DNA from: an uncultured Psychrosphaera sp. | GTDB lineage: Bacteria; Pseudomonadota; Gammaproteobacteria; Enterobacterales; Alteromonadaceae | Assembly: GCF_947500655.1 (NCBI RefSeq) | Contig: NZ_CANMSK010000002.1 | Span: 1-64,000, forward strand | Direction of reading: 5' to 3' | DNA length: 64,000 nt | Part shown: in pieces, positions 1 to 10,852 of the stretch | How the letters are laid out: each line of letters begins with the position of its first letter | Position numbering within the stretch: position 1 is the first letter of the stretch | Position numbers and translations under genes: made by a program | Notes under the pieces: generated by a model | Database searches by the model: none | What the model saw: the letters and a program-made list of their open reading frames with translations, nothing else | What the model was told of the DNA's origin: nothing

Positions 1-59
1 CAATCTCAAACGGCCTACTTAACTTTGTCTTTCTGCTGTTTGATGTCTTCCTGACAACG

Positions 60-95
60 TGGGGCGCATTATAGGGAGTTTCGGATTCAGTGCAA
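60..95 (-). promoter_or_regulatory. rRNA operon P1-type promoter, reading out of the window
   Basis: On the minus strand a -35 TTGCAC (90-95), a 16-base spacer and a perfect -10 TATAAT (68-73) are followed by the GC-rich discriminator GCGCCCC. The spacer end CTCCC plus TATAATGCGCC is the classic gammaproteobacterial rrn P1 signature. AT-rich sequence upstream (97-160) could act as an UP element. The next gene on the right is yrdA, which in E. coli lies beside the rrnD 16S gene, so synteny supports a 16S gene left of position 1. The GC-rich discriminator suggests stringent (ppGpp) control. No rRNA sequence itself is in the window. Confidence 0.85.
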
Positions 96-206
96 CCCTT
101 TATTTCAAATTAATTACCGAGTGATTAATATTCCTGCAGTACGTGTATTTATTGACTTAATCGTTTAAAATTTAATGTATTATATGGATAAACAAGAGGA
201 CATATT

Positions 207-749
207 ATGAATCTAAAAAATACAAAGATGTATAAAGGTATGGCACCAAAACTAGACAGTAGTGTTTTTGTAGAGGGCACTGCGGTACTTTATGGTGATA
301 TAACTCTAAAAAGTGATGTTAGTATTTGGCCTATGGTTGCTGCTAGAGGTGATGTTAATACTATTATTATTGGTGCAAGATCTAATATTCAAGATGGCAG
401 TGTCTTACATGTCACACGAAAGTCGCCTTCTAATCCTGAAGGTAACCCACTACTAATAGGTGAAGATGTCACTATTGGTCATAAAGCTATGTTGCATGGT
501 TGCACTATTGGTGATCGGGTATTAGTGGGTATGGGGGCAATTGTTATGGATGGCGCTATTGTTGGTAATGATTGTATTATTGGAGCAGGTTCTTTAGTCC
601 CTCCTCATAAAACATTAGAAGATGGTTATTTATATGTTGGCAATCCAGCTAAACAAATAAGACCGTTAAAAACCTCTGAGTTGGAGTTTTTATCTGTCTC
701 TGCTGATAACTATGTACGCTTAAAGAATGAATATTTAGAGCAGCTATAA
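207..749 (+). CDS. yrdA: gamma-class carbonic anhydrase-like hexapeptide protein YrdA
   Basis: The 180-residue protein is a left-handed beta-helix protein of the gamma carbonic anhydrase (YrdA/CaiE-like) family, expected to be a cytoplasmic trimer. Hexapeptide repeats run from about residue 20 to 135. The three zinc-ligand histidines of the family are visible as H68, H92 and H97, together with R47, D49 (in RGD) and Q62. Whether the protein hydrates CO2 in this organism cannot be told, because many YrdA homologues have weak or no measured activity. An AAGAGGA ribosome site precedes the ATG by eight to nine bases. It is transcribed away from the rrn promoter and convergently with aroE, the same neighbourhood as in E. 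coli. Confidence 0.9.
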   Translation: MNLKNTKMYKGMAPKLDSSVFVEGTAVLYGDITLKSDVSIWPMVAARGDVNTIIIGARSNIQDGSVLHVTRKSPSNPEGNPLLIGEDVTIGHKAMLHGCTIGDRVLVGMGAIVMDGAIVGNDCIIGAGSLVPPHKTLEDGYLYVGNPAKQIRPLKTSELEFLSVSADNYVRLKNEYLEQL

Positions 750-799
750 TAGAAAGCTACTCTAAAGTTGGTTTATTTAATATAAATCTTATGGCTCTT

Positions 800-1612
800 T
801 TAATTAGCCTTTCTTAATAAATTTCTAATTTGGGATGTATCTGGTCGTACTCCATGCCAAATTAGAAATGATTCAGCAGCTTGTTCCACTAGCATACCTA
901 GACCATCTATCGCTTTTACATCTGGATTACTATTTTCTAATACAAATTTATTAAAGCTAGTTTGATAAGGTTTGTAACTCATATCATAACTAACCGATAT
1001 ATTATTAAAACAAGCTGTGTCCATTTCTGGCACATCGTCTGTGATTGAACAAGATGTAGAATTGATAACAACATCAAATTCACCTTCAATTTTATCTAAA
1101 CTACTTGCAGATAAATTATTACTATTTATAGCTGTTACTATTTGCTCTGCTTTTTGTTTTGTTCTGTTGGCTATAACTATGTGTTTAGGACTTTGATCAA
1201 CTAAAGCCAGTATTGCTCCTTTAGCTGCACCACCGGCACCTAATACCAAAATACGTTTACCCTTTAAGTCTATATTATGGAATTTAAGATCTGTGACTAA
1301 GCCAATTCCATCGGTGGTATCTGCTTTAAAAATATTATCTTCTTTATATAGTGTATTTGCAGCTTCGGCTATTTGAGAATGGCTTGATACCTGTGAAGCA
1401 TATAAATAGGCATCGTTTTTAAATGGTGTTGTTACATTTAAACCAGTTCCACCACTGGCAAAAAACTTATCTACCGTCTGTTTAAACTGATCAGGTTCAG
1501 ACTCTAATAGTACGTAACTCAACTCAATATTAAGCTGTTTAGCAAAAGTTTGATGAATAAGTGGAGATTTAGAATGAGCTATAGGATTACCGATGACTGC
1601 AAATTGTTTCAT
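800..1612 (-). CDS. aroE: shikimate dehydrogenase (NADP+)
   Basis: AroE reduces 3-dehydroshikimate to shikimate with NADPH, the fourth step of the chorismate pathway. The 270-residue protein matches the usual length (272 in E. coli). The shikimate-binding S14-x-S16 lies in the N-terminal domain, and the catalytic pair appears as K65 (in TTPFK) and D101 (in DTTDG). The Rossmann dinucleotide loop is GAGGAAKGA near residue 125, followed by the NADP-preferring NRTKQKA segment. It is the last gene of a minus-strand run with hemF, tsaC, yrdD, smg and dprA. It is separated from hemF by 155 bases that contain a 15-bp inverted repeat, so it may also have its own promoter or be tuned by that element. 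Confidence 0.97.
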   Translation of the reverse strand: MKQFAVIGNPIAHSKSPLIHQTFAKQLNIELSYVLLESEPDQFKQTVDKFFASGGTGLNVTTPFKNDAYLYASQVSSHSQIAEAANTLYKEDNIFKADTTDGIGLVTDLKFHNIDLKGKRILVLGAGGAAKGAILALVDQSPKHIVIANRTKQKAEQIVTAINSNNLSASSLDKIEGEFDVVINSTSCSITDDVPEMDTACFNNISVSYDMSYKPYQTSFNKFVLENSNPDVKAIDGLGMLVEQAAESFLIWHGVRPDTSQIRNLLRKAN

Positions 1613-1692
1613 TTGTTTATTTCAGAAAAGTTGATAATACAGTGATAGTCTCGAAATCGTATCTAGATAACAAGCCCATTAAGATAATATTA

Positions 1693-1741
1693 ATGTATAA
1701 GTTAAACTCCTGTTGGAATTTTAATTGTTTAACTTATACAT
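1693..1741. repeat. 15-bp perfect inverted repeat between hemF and aroE
   Basis: Bases 1693-1707 (ATGTATAAGTTAAAC) and 1727-1741 (GTTTAACTTATACAT) are exact reverse complements separated by 19 bases. No T-run follows on either strand, so it does not look like a standard intrinsic terminator. It sits in the gap between the hemF stop and the aroE start, where it could be an operator, an mRNA stabiliser or processing hairpin, or a weak terminator. It does not match the TrpR or TyrR operator patterns I know. Confidence 0.7.
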
Positions 1742-1767
1742 AGATTGGACATATTAGATCTAATTAC

Positions 1768-3230
<1,463 letters not shown>

Positions 3231-3241
<11 letters not shown>

Positions 3242-3791
3242 TTTGTTCAGCGGGAGATTCTACTTGAAAGTGGTGATTACAATTAGGGCATTGCAGCTCA
3301 TTATTATGCTCTATCATTATACTCCAATCACACTCTTCACAGGTATGGAGTATCGGCTTGTGGTTAACGAGATAATCACATTTAGGATATTGATTACAAG
3401 CATAAAAGCTTTTGCCTTTTTTATTTGCTCGCATATGTAACTCACCTTTATTGCATAACGGACAAGCGACAGGTTCATAATCGTCGTCGTCATCATCTTT
3501 AACGGTAAAGTTACAATCAGGATAATTTAAGCAGCCAATGAACATACCAAACTTCCCTGCTTTCACAGCTAAGTCCCCTTCACATTCTGGACAGCAAACA
3601 TCATCTAATATTTTTACCGTTTGAACTTCAGAAGATTGTGATAAAGCACGAGTATAATCGCAGGCTGGGTAAGTAACACATGTCCAAAAGGCGCCTGAAC
3701 TTCCGCTCTTAATTTGTAATTCTGAATTACATTTAGGGCACAGCTCTTTAATTTTTGTGGCTTCAAACGGATTATCTTGGTCCGGGGTCAT
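3231..3791 (-). CDS. yrdD: topoisomerase I-type C4 zinc-finger protein YrdD
   Basis: This 186-residue protein consists almost entirely of four cysteine zinc ribbons like those at the C-terminus of bacterial topoisomerase I. The starts of the four units are CPKC, CPEC, CPLC and CEEC, each with a second Cys pair about 20 residues later. There is no topoisomerase catalytic domain, so it is a stand-alone nucleic-acid-binding zinc-finger protein whose cellular role is not established. An acidic linker with five consecutive Asp lies between fingers two and three. The 3' end overlaps tsaC by 11 bases. The gene is shared by the E. coli smg-yrdD-tsaC cluster. Confidence 0.88.
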
Positions 3792-3871
3792 GTGCTGAGC
3801 AATCTATAAAATATATTTGTGTGGATCTTATCCACTACAAATATATAAGCAATAGAAATTAGTTAAATTAA

Positions 3872-4345
3872 TTAATGAAGCGTTCCGTCTGGTTCATCAA
3901 AGACTAGATTCTCCATTTGTTCAAATGCTGATTCTTTACCAGGAACATTGAACAACACCATAAGTACAACCCATTTTAAGTCTTCTAATAAGATTTGGTT
4001 TTCTTCTAGTTCCATGACTCGGTCAATCACCATTTCACGTGTGGCAACGTCGAGTAAATTAACTTGCTCAAGAAAAAGTAGAAATCCTTGGGATTGAGTA
4101 TCAAGCTTAATACTTTCTTCTAAAGTGTATACGCGAGTTGATACTGAGGTTTGCCCCGCTATAAATGGGACAATATCATTGGATTGTAGATCAGATAAAT
4201 CTTCTAACCACATTAACGCTTTATATATGTCGTCGTCATGAAAACCGGCTCTTTTCAGCTCTTTGGATAATTCATCATCGTCTATCCATATTTCAGAACT
4301 GTCATTTACAATATTTTCAAATAAATATAAAAGTATATCAAACAT
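3872..4345 (-). CDS. smg: DUF494 family protein Smg
   Basis: The protein has 157 residues, the same length as E. coli Smg, and the typical start [12 protein letters not shown]. It is acidic and predicted mostly helical, with no membrane segment or signal peptide. The molecular function of DUF494 proteins is unknown; the gene is linked to dprA (smf) across gammaproteobacteria. A good AGAGGG ribosome site precedes the ATG. It lies 31 bases downstream of dprA on the same strand and 80 bases upstream of yrdD, so all are likely co-transcribed. Confidence 0.92.
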   Translation of the reverse strand: MFDILLYLFENIVNDSSEIWIDDDELSKELKRAGFHDDDIYKALMWLEDLSDLQSNDIVPFIAGQTSVSTRVYTLEESIKLDTQSQGFLLFLEQVNLLDVATREMVIDRVMELEENQILLEDLKWVVLMVLFNVPGKESAFEQMENLVFDEPDGTLH

Positions 4346-4376
4346 AAATCGCCCTCTTAACGTTAAAGTAGGTAAC

Positions 4377-5480
4377 CTAGGAACACACCTTTAAATAGCC
4401 TCCGGGCACTGACAATATAAACCCTTCAACCTCTAATCCTAATAGTCTTTCAAGTACCTGTTCAATAGGTAAATTTGACTTTTGAACTATAATATCAATT
4501 GGTGTTGTGTCATGCCCAACACTAGCTAACAATTTATCCTCTGCCAAGTTCTTTTTTACAGAAACTTTTTCTGGTTGAGGAAATTGCCAATACTCTTCAA
4601 CAATATCATTTACATTAGTTATTATTTTAGCGCCTTGTTTAATAAGATGATGACAACCGTCTGATAAAGGATTAAATATGCTGCCTGGTACAGCAAAAAC
4701 ATCACGTCCCTCTTCCACTGCGCACCTTGCTGTTATTAAAGACCCACTTTTAATTGCAGCCTCCACAACTACTGTACCATTAGATAAGCCAGCAATAATT
4801 CTATTACGCTTAGGGAAATTAAATTGTATTGGTGGAACGTCAGGTAAAAACTCAGAAACTAACAACCCACCTTGTTCAACTATACCCTGTGCTAGTTGTA
4901 AGTGACGTTTAGGATAAATATTATTTAACCCTGAGCCGAGAACAGCAATAGTACTTCCATTTACCGACAATGCCGCTTTATGTGCAATCCCATCAATACC
5001 AATGGCTAATCCGCTGGTGATAGCGACATTAAATTGAGTTAACTCCGTCACTAAATTCTTGGTTACTTTGCTTCCGTATGCCGTAGGGTTTCTACTGCCA
5101 ACAAACGCGACTTGCACTTTATTTAATAACTTAATGTTCCCGCGGACAAATAATAATGATGGTGGTCTTGAGGTGTTCAGTAACAGGTTAGAATATAACG
5201 CGTGATTAAATGGAATAACATGGACATTATGTCGTTCAAGCCACTCTACTAGAGCGTCGATATATTGCCAGTTAGGATTTGATAAATCTTCTATCTGTCT
5301 TGCTGTTAATTTAAATGCTGGCCATTCAGACACTGATAACTTAAATAAGTACAGAATATTCGGCAATAGACCCTCTAATCGTTTTAAAGCAGCAATGCCT
5401 AACTTAGGGCACATAAACAATGCTAACCAAAGTCTAAGTTCCGATTTTGACAGAAGTTGTACATTCATAATTTCATCCAT
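4377..5480 (-). CDS. dprA: DNA-processing protein DprA (Smf)
   Basis: DprA binds single-stranded DNA taken up during natural transformation and loads RecA on it. The 367-residue protein shows the Rossmann-like core: [41 protein letters not shown] and a glycine-rich region about [12 protein letters not shown]-terminal winged-helix-like domain (about residues 300-367) follows. The start could be ATG 5480 or the in-frame ATG at 5468 (MNVQLL). It is the first gene of the dprA-smg-yrdD-tsaC-hemF-aroE run and is divergent from def, so promoters for both directions must lie in 5481-5679. No gene for a LysM-domain protein is present beside it, which many relatives have. Confidence 0.94.
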   Translation of the reverse strand: MDEIMNVQLLSKSELRLWLALFMCPKLGIAALKRLEGLLPNILYLFKLSVSEWPAFKLTARQIEDLSNPNWQYIDALVEWLERHNVHVIPFNHALYSNLLLNTSRPPSLLFVRGNIKLLNKVQVAFVGSRNPTAYGSKVTKNLVTELTQFNVAITSGLAIGIDGIAHKAALSVNGSTIAVLGSGLNNIYPKRHLQLAQGIVEQGGLLVSEFLPDVPPIQFNFPKRNRIIAGLSNGTVVVEAAIKSGSLITARCAVEEGRDVFAVPGSIFNPLSDGCHHLIKQGAKIITNVNDIVEEYWQFPQPEKVSVKKNLAEDKLLASVGHDTTPIDIIVQKSNLPIEQVLERLLGLEVEGFILSVPGGYLKVCS

Positions 5481-5679
5481 AACCAGCTTGAATTTCCTAT
5501 ATTAGAAACATAGTTAACTATATATAAAATTGCTAATTTAAAATGAATGAATAATAACCATCAACACCTATTAAATTTTGCCATATACAGGTAAAATTAG
5601 ATTATCTGTGGTTGCTGTAAATCTTAGTGTTTAAAAGGCAAGCACCTCGTATTTCAATATTGTTGAGTAAAAATTTTAT

Positions 5680-6195
5680 ATGACTGTTTTAAATGTACTG
5701 CAATTCCCTGATGAAAGACTACGTACTGTAGCCAAAGAAATAACAACGGTAACTCCAGAAATTCAAACACTTATTGACGATATGTTTGAAACAATGAAAG
5801 AAGAAACTGGTGTTGGCCTTGCAGCATCACAAGTAGATCAACATATTCGTTTATTTGTTTTAGATGTTAGTGAAGAGCAAAATGAACCTCTTGTGTTTAT
5901 TAACCCTGTTATCACTCACAAAGACGGTTTAATGATCAATGAAGAGGGGTGTTTATCTGTTCCTCATTGTTACGCAAAAGTTGAACGCGCGGAAACCGTT
6001 ACCGTTACTGCACTAGACAAAAACGGTGAAGAATTTACAAAAACGGCTGAAGGCTTAATGGCTGTTTGTATTCAACATGAACTAGACCATTTAGATGGCA
6101 AACTATTTGTTGATTACTTATCACCATTAAAACGCGAACGAATTAAGAAAAAATTGGAAAAAGAAGCTAAAGCCTTAGCTAAAAAGCAAGGGTAA
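5680..6195 (+). CDS. def: peptide deformylase
   Basis: Def removes the formyl group from the N-terminal methionine of nascent proteins. All three signature motifs are present in the 171-residue protein: GVGLAASQ (44-51), EGCLSVP with metal ligand C91, and QHELDH with ligands H133 and H137 and catalytic E134. The C-terminal tail is lysine-rich, as expected for ribosome binding. It is the first gene of def-fmt-rsmB-trkA. Def and Fmt act at opposite ends of the same formyl cycle, which explains the conserved pairing. The gap to fmt is only five bases. Confidence 0.97.
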   Translation: MTVLNVLQFPDERLRTVAKEITTVTPEIQTLIDDMFETMKEETGVGLAASQVDQHIRLFVLDVSEEQNEPLVFINPVITHKDGLMINEEGCLSVPHCYAKVERAETVTVTALDKNGEEFTKTAEGLMAVCIQHELDHLDGKLFVDYLSPLKRERIKKKLEKEAKALAKKQG

Positions 6196-6200
6196 ACTGA

Positions 6201-7160
6201 GTGACCACAAAAAAGTTAAATATTATTTTTGCTGGCACTCCAGAGTTTGCAGCTAAGCACTTAGAGCACCTTATTGCTAATAACTACAATATTGTTGCTT
6301 GTTACACCCAACCAGATCGTCCAGCAGGACGAGGTAAAAAATTACAACCAAGTGCTGTAAAACAAGTAGCACTTGAGAACAATATACCTGTGTGCCAGCC
6401 TCAATCATTAAAAGATGAAGAAGCATTAACCGAATTATCTAACTGGAATGCTGATTTAATGATCGTCGTCGCTTATGGTTTATTACTTCCTAAAGCAGCG
6501 TTAGATGCACCAAAACATGGTTGTATTAATGTTCACGGTTCTTTATTACCTAAATGGCGTGGTGCAGCACCAATCCAACGTTCAGTATTAGCTGGTGATG
6601 TAGAAACAGGCGTTACCATAATGCAAATGGATATTGGTCTTGATACTGGTGATATGCTACTGGTAGAAAAGTGCGATATTACTAATCAAGACACTAGTGG
6701 CTCTATTTATGAAAAACTACAAATAATTGGCCCTAAAGCATTATTGAAAACCGTTGATCAAATTGAAAACGCTGAGATTACACCAATTCAACAAGACAAC
6801 GAGCTAGCTACTTACGCACATAAATTAACAAAACAAGAAGCATTAATAGATTGGACGTTATCGGCCATTGAAATCGAACGTAACATTCGTGGCTACCAAC
6901 CTTGGCCTGTTGCTTATACAGAATTAAGCGGCAATATTGTTAAAGTTTGGCAGGCTGAAGTCATAAGTTCATCAAGTAAACCAGCTGGTGAGATCATTAG
7001 TGCAGATAAATCTGGTATCACAGTAGCGACTTCTGATGGCGCAATTAAAATCACTCAATTACAGCCACAAGGCAAAAAACCAATGTTGGTTGCAGATTTT
7101 ATTAACGGCCGTGCTGATTGGGTAACGTTAGGTAGTAACTTGTTAGTGGACGCAAATTAG
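6201..7160 (+). CDS. fmt: methionyl-tRNA formyltransferase
   Basis: Fmt formylates initiator Met-tRNA with 10-formyl-tetrahydrofolate. The 319-residue protein (315 in E. coli) has the N-terminal FAGTPEFAA segment and the catalytic trio N110 and H112 (in NVHGSLLPKWRGAAPI) and D148 (in IGLDTGD). It ends with the C-terminal OB-like tRNA-binding domain beginning around residue 210. Translation starts at GTG 6201; AAGGG sits eight bases upstream inside the end of def, consistent with translational coupling. The downstream rsmB begins six bases after the stop. Confidence 0.97.
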   Translation: MTTKKLNIIFAGTPEFAAKHLEHLIANNYNIVACYTQPDRPAGRGKKLQPSAVKQVALENNIPVCQPQSLKDEEALTELSNWNADLMIVVAYGLLLPKAALDAPKHGCINVHGSLLPKWRGAAPIQRSVLAGDVETGVTIMQMDIGLDTGDMLLVEKCDITNQDTSGSIYEKLQIIGPKALLKTVDQIENAEITPIQQDNELATYAHKLTKQEALIDWTLSAIEIERNIRGYQPWPVAYTELSGNIVKVWQAEVISSSSKPAGEIISADKSGITVATSDGAIKITQLQPQGKKPMLVADFINGRADWVTLGSNLLVDAN

Positions 7161-7166
7161 AAATAT

Positions 7167-8468
7167 ATGAATAAAACCAAAAATGTAAGAGCAGAGGCGG
7201 CAAAGTGTTTAGTCGCAGTATTAGATAAAGGTTTATCTTTATCAGACGTGCTACCAAAATCTCAAGCCAATGTAGCACCAAAAGACGCCGCTTTATTACA
7301 AGAAATATGTTTTGGTGTATTACGTTATTTTCCAAAGTACGACGCGATAACTAATTTATTACTGAGTAAAAAATTAAAAGGCAAACAACGTATATTTCAT
7401 CATTTGATAATAGTGGGTTTATATCAAATTGATAAAATGCGTATTCCAGAACACGCTGCTGTAGCTGAAACAGTGCAAGCTACCGTTGTATTAAAAGCTC
7501 CCGGACTTAAAGGGTTAGTTAACGCCTGCTTACGTAACTTCACACGTAACAAAGAAGCATTAGAGAATAAAACCGATAACCTTGTTACACAATACAGCCA
7601 TCCTGGTTGGTTTATTAAACGTATTCAAGCCGCCTACCCTGAAAATTGGGCAGCAGTATTAGAACAAAACCTTGAACGTTCCCCTATGTGGTTACGAGTT
7701 CATACAAACAACGTGTCGCTTGAAACATTCATCATCGAGTTAAATAAAACCAATATTGAATTTGAGCAACCGTTAGAAAATAAAACTAGCATACTATTAA
7801 GTAAACCGAGTCCAGTTGAAGCAATACCTGGTTTTGAACAAGGTTGGTTTACCGTACAAGATGGCGCCGCACAACACGCCGCCTTATTACTAGAGCCTAA
7901 AGATGGTGACTTAATTTTAGATGCATGCGCCGCACCTGGTGGTAAAACCTGTCACATATTGGATTTAGCGACTTGTGATGTAATGGCTGCTGATATAGAT
8001 GAAACTCGACTCGAACGTGTTTCACAAAACTTAACGCGATTAAACGAACACGCTGATATTGTCTGTGGTGACTTATCAGACCCAAGTGTTATTGATGAAG
8101 GTATTAAGTTTGACCGAATCCTTTTAGATGCACCATGCTCAGCTACCGGTGTTATTCGTCGTCATCCAGATATAAAATGGCTTAGACGTAATGAAGACAT
8201 TGACGCACTTGCTCAATTGCAGAAAAAAATTCTAGAGACTTTGTGGCAAAAACTAAAAACTGGGGGCATTATGTTATATGCAACTTGCTCTGTTTTACCT
8301 GAAGAAAACAAACAGCAAATAGCACAGTTTTTACAGAAAACCGATAATGCTAAATTAATAAAAATTGATGAGTCTGAAACTAATGAAGCTCCGGGTTGGC
8401 AAATTTTACCCGGTCAGCTTAATATGGATGGATTCTATTACTGTCGCTTGATGAAGACGTCAGATTAA
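7167..8468 (+). CDS. rsmB: 16S rRNA m5C967 methyltransferase
   Basis: RsmB methylates C967 of 16S rRNA with S-adenosylmethionine. The 433-residue protein has an N-terminal NusB-like RNA-binding domain (about 1-140) and a C-terminal Rossmann methyltransferase. The SAM motif DACAAPGGKTCHIL is followed by the two catalytic cysteines of m5C enzymes, one in DAPCSATGVIRRHPD and one in YATCSVLPEEN. Length and order (fmt-rsmB-trkA) match E. coli. There are 33 bases before trkA and no terminator-like hairpin, so the operon probably continues. Confidence 0.96.
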   Translation: MNKTKNVRAEAAKCLVAVLDKGLSLSDVLPKSQANVAPKDAALLQEICFGVLRYFPKYDAITNLLLSKKLKGKQRIFHHLIIVGLYQIDKMRIPEHAAVAETVQATVVLKAPGLKGLVNACLRNFTRNKEALENKTDNLVTQYSHPGWFIKRIQAAYPENWAAVLEQNLERSPMWLRVHTNNVSLETFIIELNKTNIEFEQPLENKTSILLSKPSPVEAIPGFEQGWFTVQDGAAQHAALLLEPKDGDLILDACAAPGGKTCHILDLATCDVMAADIDETRLERVSQNLTRLNEHADIVCGDLSDPSVIDEGIKFDRILLDAPCSATGVIRRHPDIKWLRRNEDIDALAQLQKKILETLWQKLKTGGIMLYATCSVLPEENKQQIAQFLQKTDNAKLIKIDESETNEAPGWQILPGQLNMDGFYYCRLMKTSD

Positions 8469-8501
8469 TAATAAAAACAATAGGTTAACAACTATCTCAA
8501 T

Positions 8502-9878
8502 ATGAAGATAATTATATTAGGTGCAGGACAAGTCGGCGCGACTTTAGCGGAAAACCTCACAAGTGAAGAAAATGAGATCACTGTGGTTGATATTAACGCT
8601 GAAAAATTGCACGACTTACAAGACAAACTCGACTTACAAGTTGTATGTGGACAATGCTCTCACCCAGATGTATTAAGACAAGCTGGTGCAGAAGATGCCG
8701 ACATGTTAATTGCCGTTACCAGAAGTGACGAAGTTAATATGATGGCCTGCCAAGTTGCCTACAGTATTTTTTCTACCCCGACTAAAATCGCAAGAATTCG
8801 CTCTCAGCAATATTTAAAATACAGAGAACAACTATTCCATAATCATGACTTACCGGTTGATCATTACATTGCACCGGAGCAATTAGTTACTCAGTATATT
8901 CGTCGTCTTATCGAATACCCTGGTGCGCTACAAGTATTAGAATTTGCTGGCGGCAAAGTCTCTTTGGTTGCGGTAAAAGCTTATTACGGTGGCTCTTTAG
9001 TAGGTTACGCTTTATCTGCATTAAAAGAACACATGCCAACTGTAGAAACTCGAGTTGCTGCCATATATAGAAAAGGCCAAGCTATCAAACCTCTTGGCAC
9101 CACAGTTATTGAAGCTGATGATGAAGTATTCTTTGTTGCCGCATCGATACATATTCGTTTAGTAATGAACGAGTTACAAAAGCTCGAAGACAGTTATAAA
9201 CGAATTATGATCGTCGGTGGTGGAAATATTGGTGCTGGCCTAGCAAAACTGTTAGAAACTGAATATCGTGTAAAAATAATAGAAAAGAATCAAAAACGAG
9301 CTGAATATTTATCGCAACAGCTTGAACATACAGTTGTTTTTACCGGCGATGCTTCAGATCAAGAATTGTTAGCTGAAGAGCAAATAGACCAAACTGACGT
9401 ATTTATTGCCGTTACAGATGACGATGAAGCGAATATCATGTCTGCCATGTTAGCCAAACGCATGGGCGCACAAAAAACAATGGTGTTAATTCAACGTAGT
9501 GCTTATGTTGATTTAGTACAAGGTGGCGAAATAGATATTGCCATCTCACCGCAACAAGCAACTATTTCCGCTTTGCTAACTCATGTTAGACGTGCTGATA
9601 TTGAGAATGTATATTCATTACGTCGAGGTGCAGCAGAAGCCATTGAAGCTATAGCTCATGGCGATGAAAATAGCTCAAAAGTAGTTGGTAAATCGATACA
9701 AGAATTAAAATTGCCGCCTAAAACCACAATAGGTGCAATTGTTAGAGGCGACGATGTACTCATTGCCCATGATGACACTGTTATACAGAGTAATGACCAT
9801 GTTATTCTTTTTCTAGTAGATAAAAAATATATAACGGAAGTTGAAAAGTTGTTCCAAGTGAGCGCATTTTTCTTATAA
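8502..9878 (+). CDS. trkA: Trk potassium uptake regulatory protein TrkA
   Basis: TrkA is the cytoplasmic NAD(H)/ATP-binding gating subunit of the Trk K+ channel. The 458-residue protein (the same length as in E. coli) has two RCK halves. Each has a Rossmann nucleotide loop, GAGQVG at residues 7-12 and GGGNIGAG near 240, and a TrkA-C domain after it. The membrane partner TrkH is encoded nearby on the opposite strand at 10853-12304. The next gene begins four bases after the stop, suggesting coupling to an uncharacterised membrane protein. Confidence 0.97.
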   Translation: MKIIILGAGQVGATLAENLTSEENEITVVDINAEKLHDLQDKLDLQVVCGQCSHPDVLRQAGAEDADMLIAVTRSDEVNMMACQVAYSIFSTPTKIARIRSQQYLKYREQLFHNHDLPVDHYIAPEQLVTQYIRRLIEYPGALQVLEFAGGKVSLVAVKAYYGGSLVGYALSALKEHMPTVETRVAAIYRKGQAIKPLGTTVIEADDEVFFVAASIHIRLVMNELQKLEDSYKRIMIVGGGNIGAGLAKLLETEYRVKIIEKNQKRAEYLSQQLEHTVVFTGDASDQELLAEEQIDQTDVFIAVTDDDEANIMSAMLAKRMGAQKTMVLIQRSAYVDLVQGGEIDIAISPQQATISALLTHVRRADIENVYSLRRGAAEAIEAIAHGDENSSKVVGKSIQELKLPPKTTIGAIVRGDDVLIAHDDTVIQSNDHVILFLVDKKYITEVEKLFQVSAFFL

Positions 9879-9882
9879 AATT

Positions 9883-10641
9883 ATGAATAATCAAGAAACA
9901 CAAAACGATAATCCTGACACCCCCACGCATACCAATGATCACCTAAACGATTCTTTTAACCTAGGATATTTTGTCCGTTGGGTGGGTATTAGTCTTATAG
10001 TTATAGCTGGATTAATATACTTAGCTTATTACTTAGGTTCGAATGAAAATCAACATGAAATAACCCAGCTAAAGCAAGAGGTTAAAAGACTTGGTGAAAT
10101 GGACTCTTTAAATGAGCTTATTTCTCAATTTGAATTAATTGGCAGTAATATTAAATTATCAGGGAATGAACGAATTCGTTTAACTGAATTATTAGATCAG
10201 GTAATTTTACATAAGAACAGCCTACAATTAACCGAAGTTGAATTAAGACAAAGTAAAAATAAAATTTCAAATATCACCGTAAATTATAAAGATCAGGTAG
10301 CACGGCTTAAAAGAGAGATTAAAGTATTAAAAGCTAAATTGTCAGAGGCTGAAATTGCCATGTCTTATAGCCAAGGCAAAGTAAAAACATTTACACTTAA
10401 CGTTAAAGATACATACGCTCTTTTAGAAGAGCCTGCTGAACCTGCATCACGTATTAGACTACATAAAATTCTTAATAATGAAACGGCACAAATATATGTT
10501 GGTAATTCATTAATGTCTTTCAATATAGGACATACATTAAGATTCCGATTCGTCCCAAACTGGTTGTGTAACGTTACCTTAATTAAAATAAATAATGGAG
10601 TACAACAGGTTGAGTTTGAATATAAGTGTGACCTTAATTAA
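9883..10641 (+). CDS. unknown membrane-anchored coiled-coil protein downstream of trkA
   Basis: I do not recognise this 252-residue protein. It has a short hydrophilic N-terminus rich in Asn, Asp and Thr, one transmembrane helix at about residues 29-51, and a long heptad-like helical stretch (about 55-160). A beta-rich C-terminal segment (about 168-252) contains two cysteines (in NWLCNV and YKCDLN), which could form a disulfide if that part is periplasmic. There is no clear ribosome site, and its ATG is only four bases after the trkA stop, so it is probably translated by coupling. Context suggests a link to K+ transport or the envelope, but this is only inference. Confidence 0.75.
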   Translation: MNNQETQNDNPDTPTHTNDHLNDSFNLGYFVRWVGISLIVIAGLIYLAYYLGSNENQHEITQLKQEVKRLGEMDSLNELISQFELIGSNIKLSGNERIRLTELLDQVILHKNSLQLTEVELRQSKNKISNITVNYKDQVARLKREIKVLKAKLSEAEIAMSYSQGKVKTFTLNVKDTYALLEEPAEPASRIRLHKILNNETAQIYVGNSLMSFNIGHTLRFRFVPNWLCNVTLIKINNGVQQVEFEYKCDLN

Positions 10642-10649
10642 ACCTCTTC

Positions 10650-10683
10650 ACCTTAAGTTTTTGTCTTTAAAAAAACTTAAGGT
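10650..10683. terminator. hairpin between the convergent trkA operon and trkH
   Basis: A 13-bp perfect stem (10650-10662 with 10671-10683) closes an eight-base loop. The stem is A/T-rich at its apex and has no long T-run after it. Its position just after the unknown gene and before the trkH end fits a terminator for the plus-strand transcript, possibly acting in both directions. Confidence 0.55.
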
Positions 10684-10722
10684 ATTTAAACTTAAATATG
10701 TAACGCAAGGCAATATTTCGGT

Positions 10723-10785
10723 CACATTAATTCCAATTCAAATAACGAATTAGTCAATTCATTAATTCAATTGGTATTAAATGTG
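10723..10785. repeat. REP-like imperfect palindrome
   Basis: The arms CACATTAATTCCAATT (10723-10738) and AATTGGTATTAAATGTG (10769-10785) are imperfect reverse complements around an AT-rich centre that itself contains shorter self-complementary pieces. The element lies between converging genes. I saw no second copy in this window. It could be a dispersed palindromic repeat or a second transcription-end structure for trkH. Confidence 0.5.
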
Positions 10786-10852
10786 TGTTGAGATAATTAT
10801 TCTCAGCTTTGTCTCATGCATACAGTCATATATAAAATGGTATTTTGCGTAA

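Noticed and set aside
1..60. Part of a 16S rRNA gene at the left edge
   Set aside because: The sequence is the leader just downstream of the rrn promoter; no conserved 16S sequence is present.
4020..4050. parS-like TTTCACGTG in smg
   Set aside because: Only half of the palindrome matches; not a ParB site.
10650..10852. Possible small RNA or gene in the gap between the trkA cluster and trkH
   Set aside because: Only palindromes are seen, without promoter or coding signal; recorded as hairpin and repeat.
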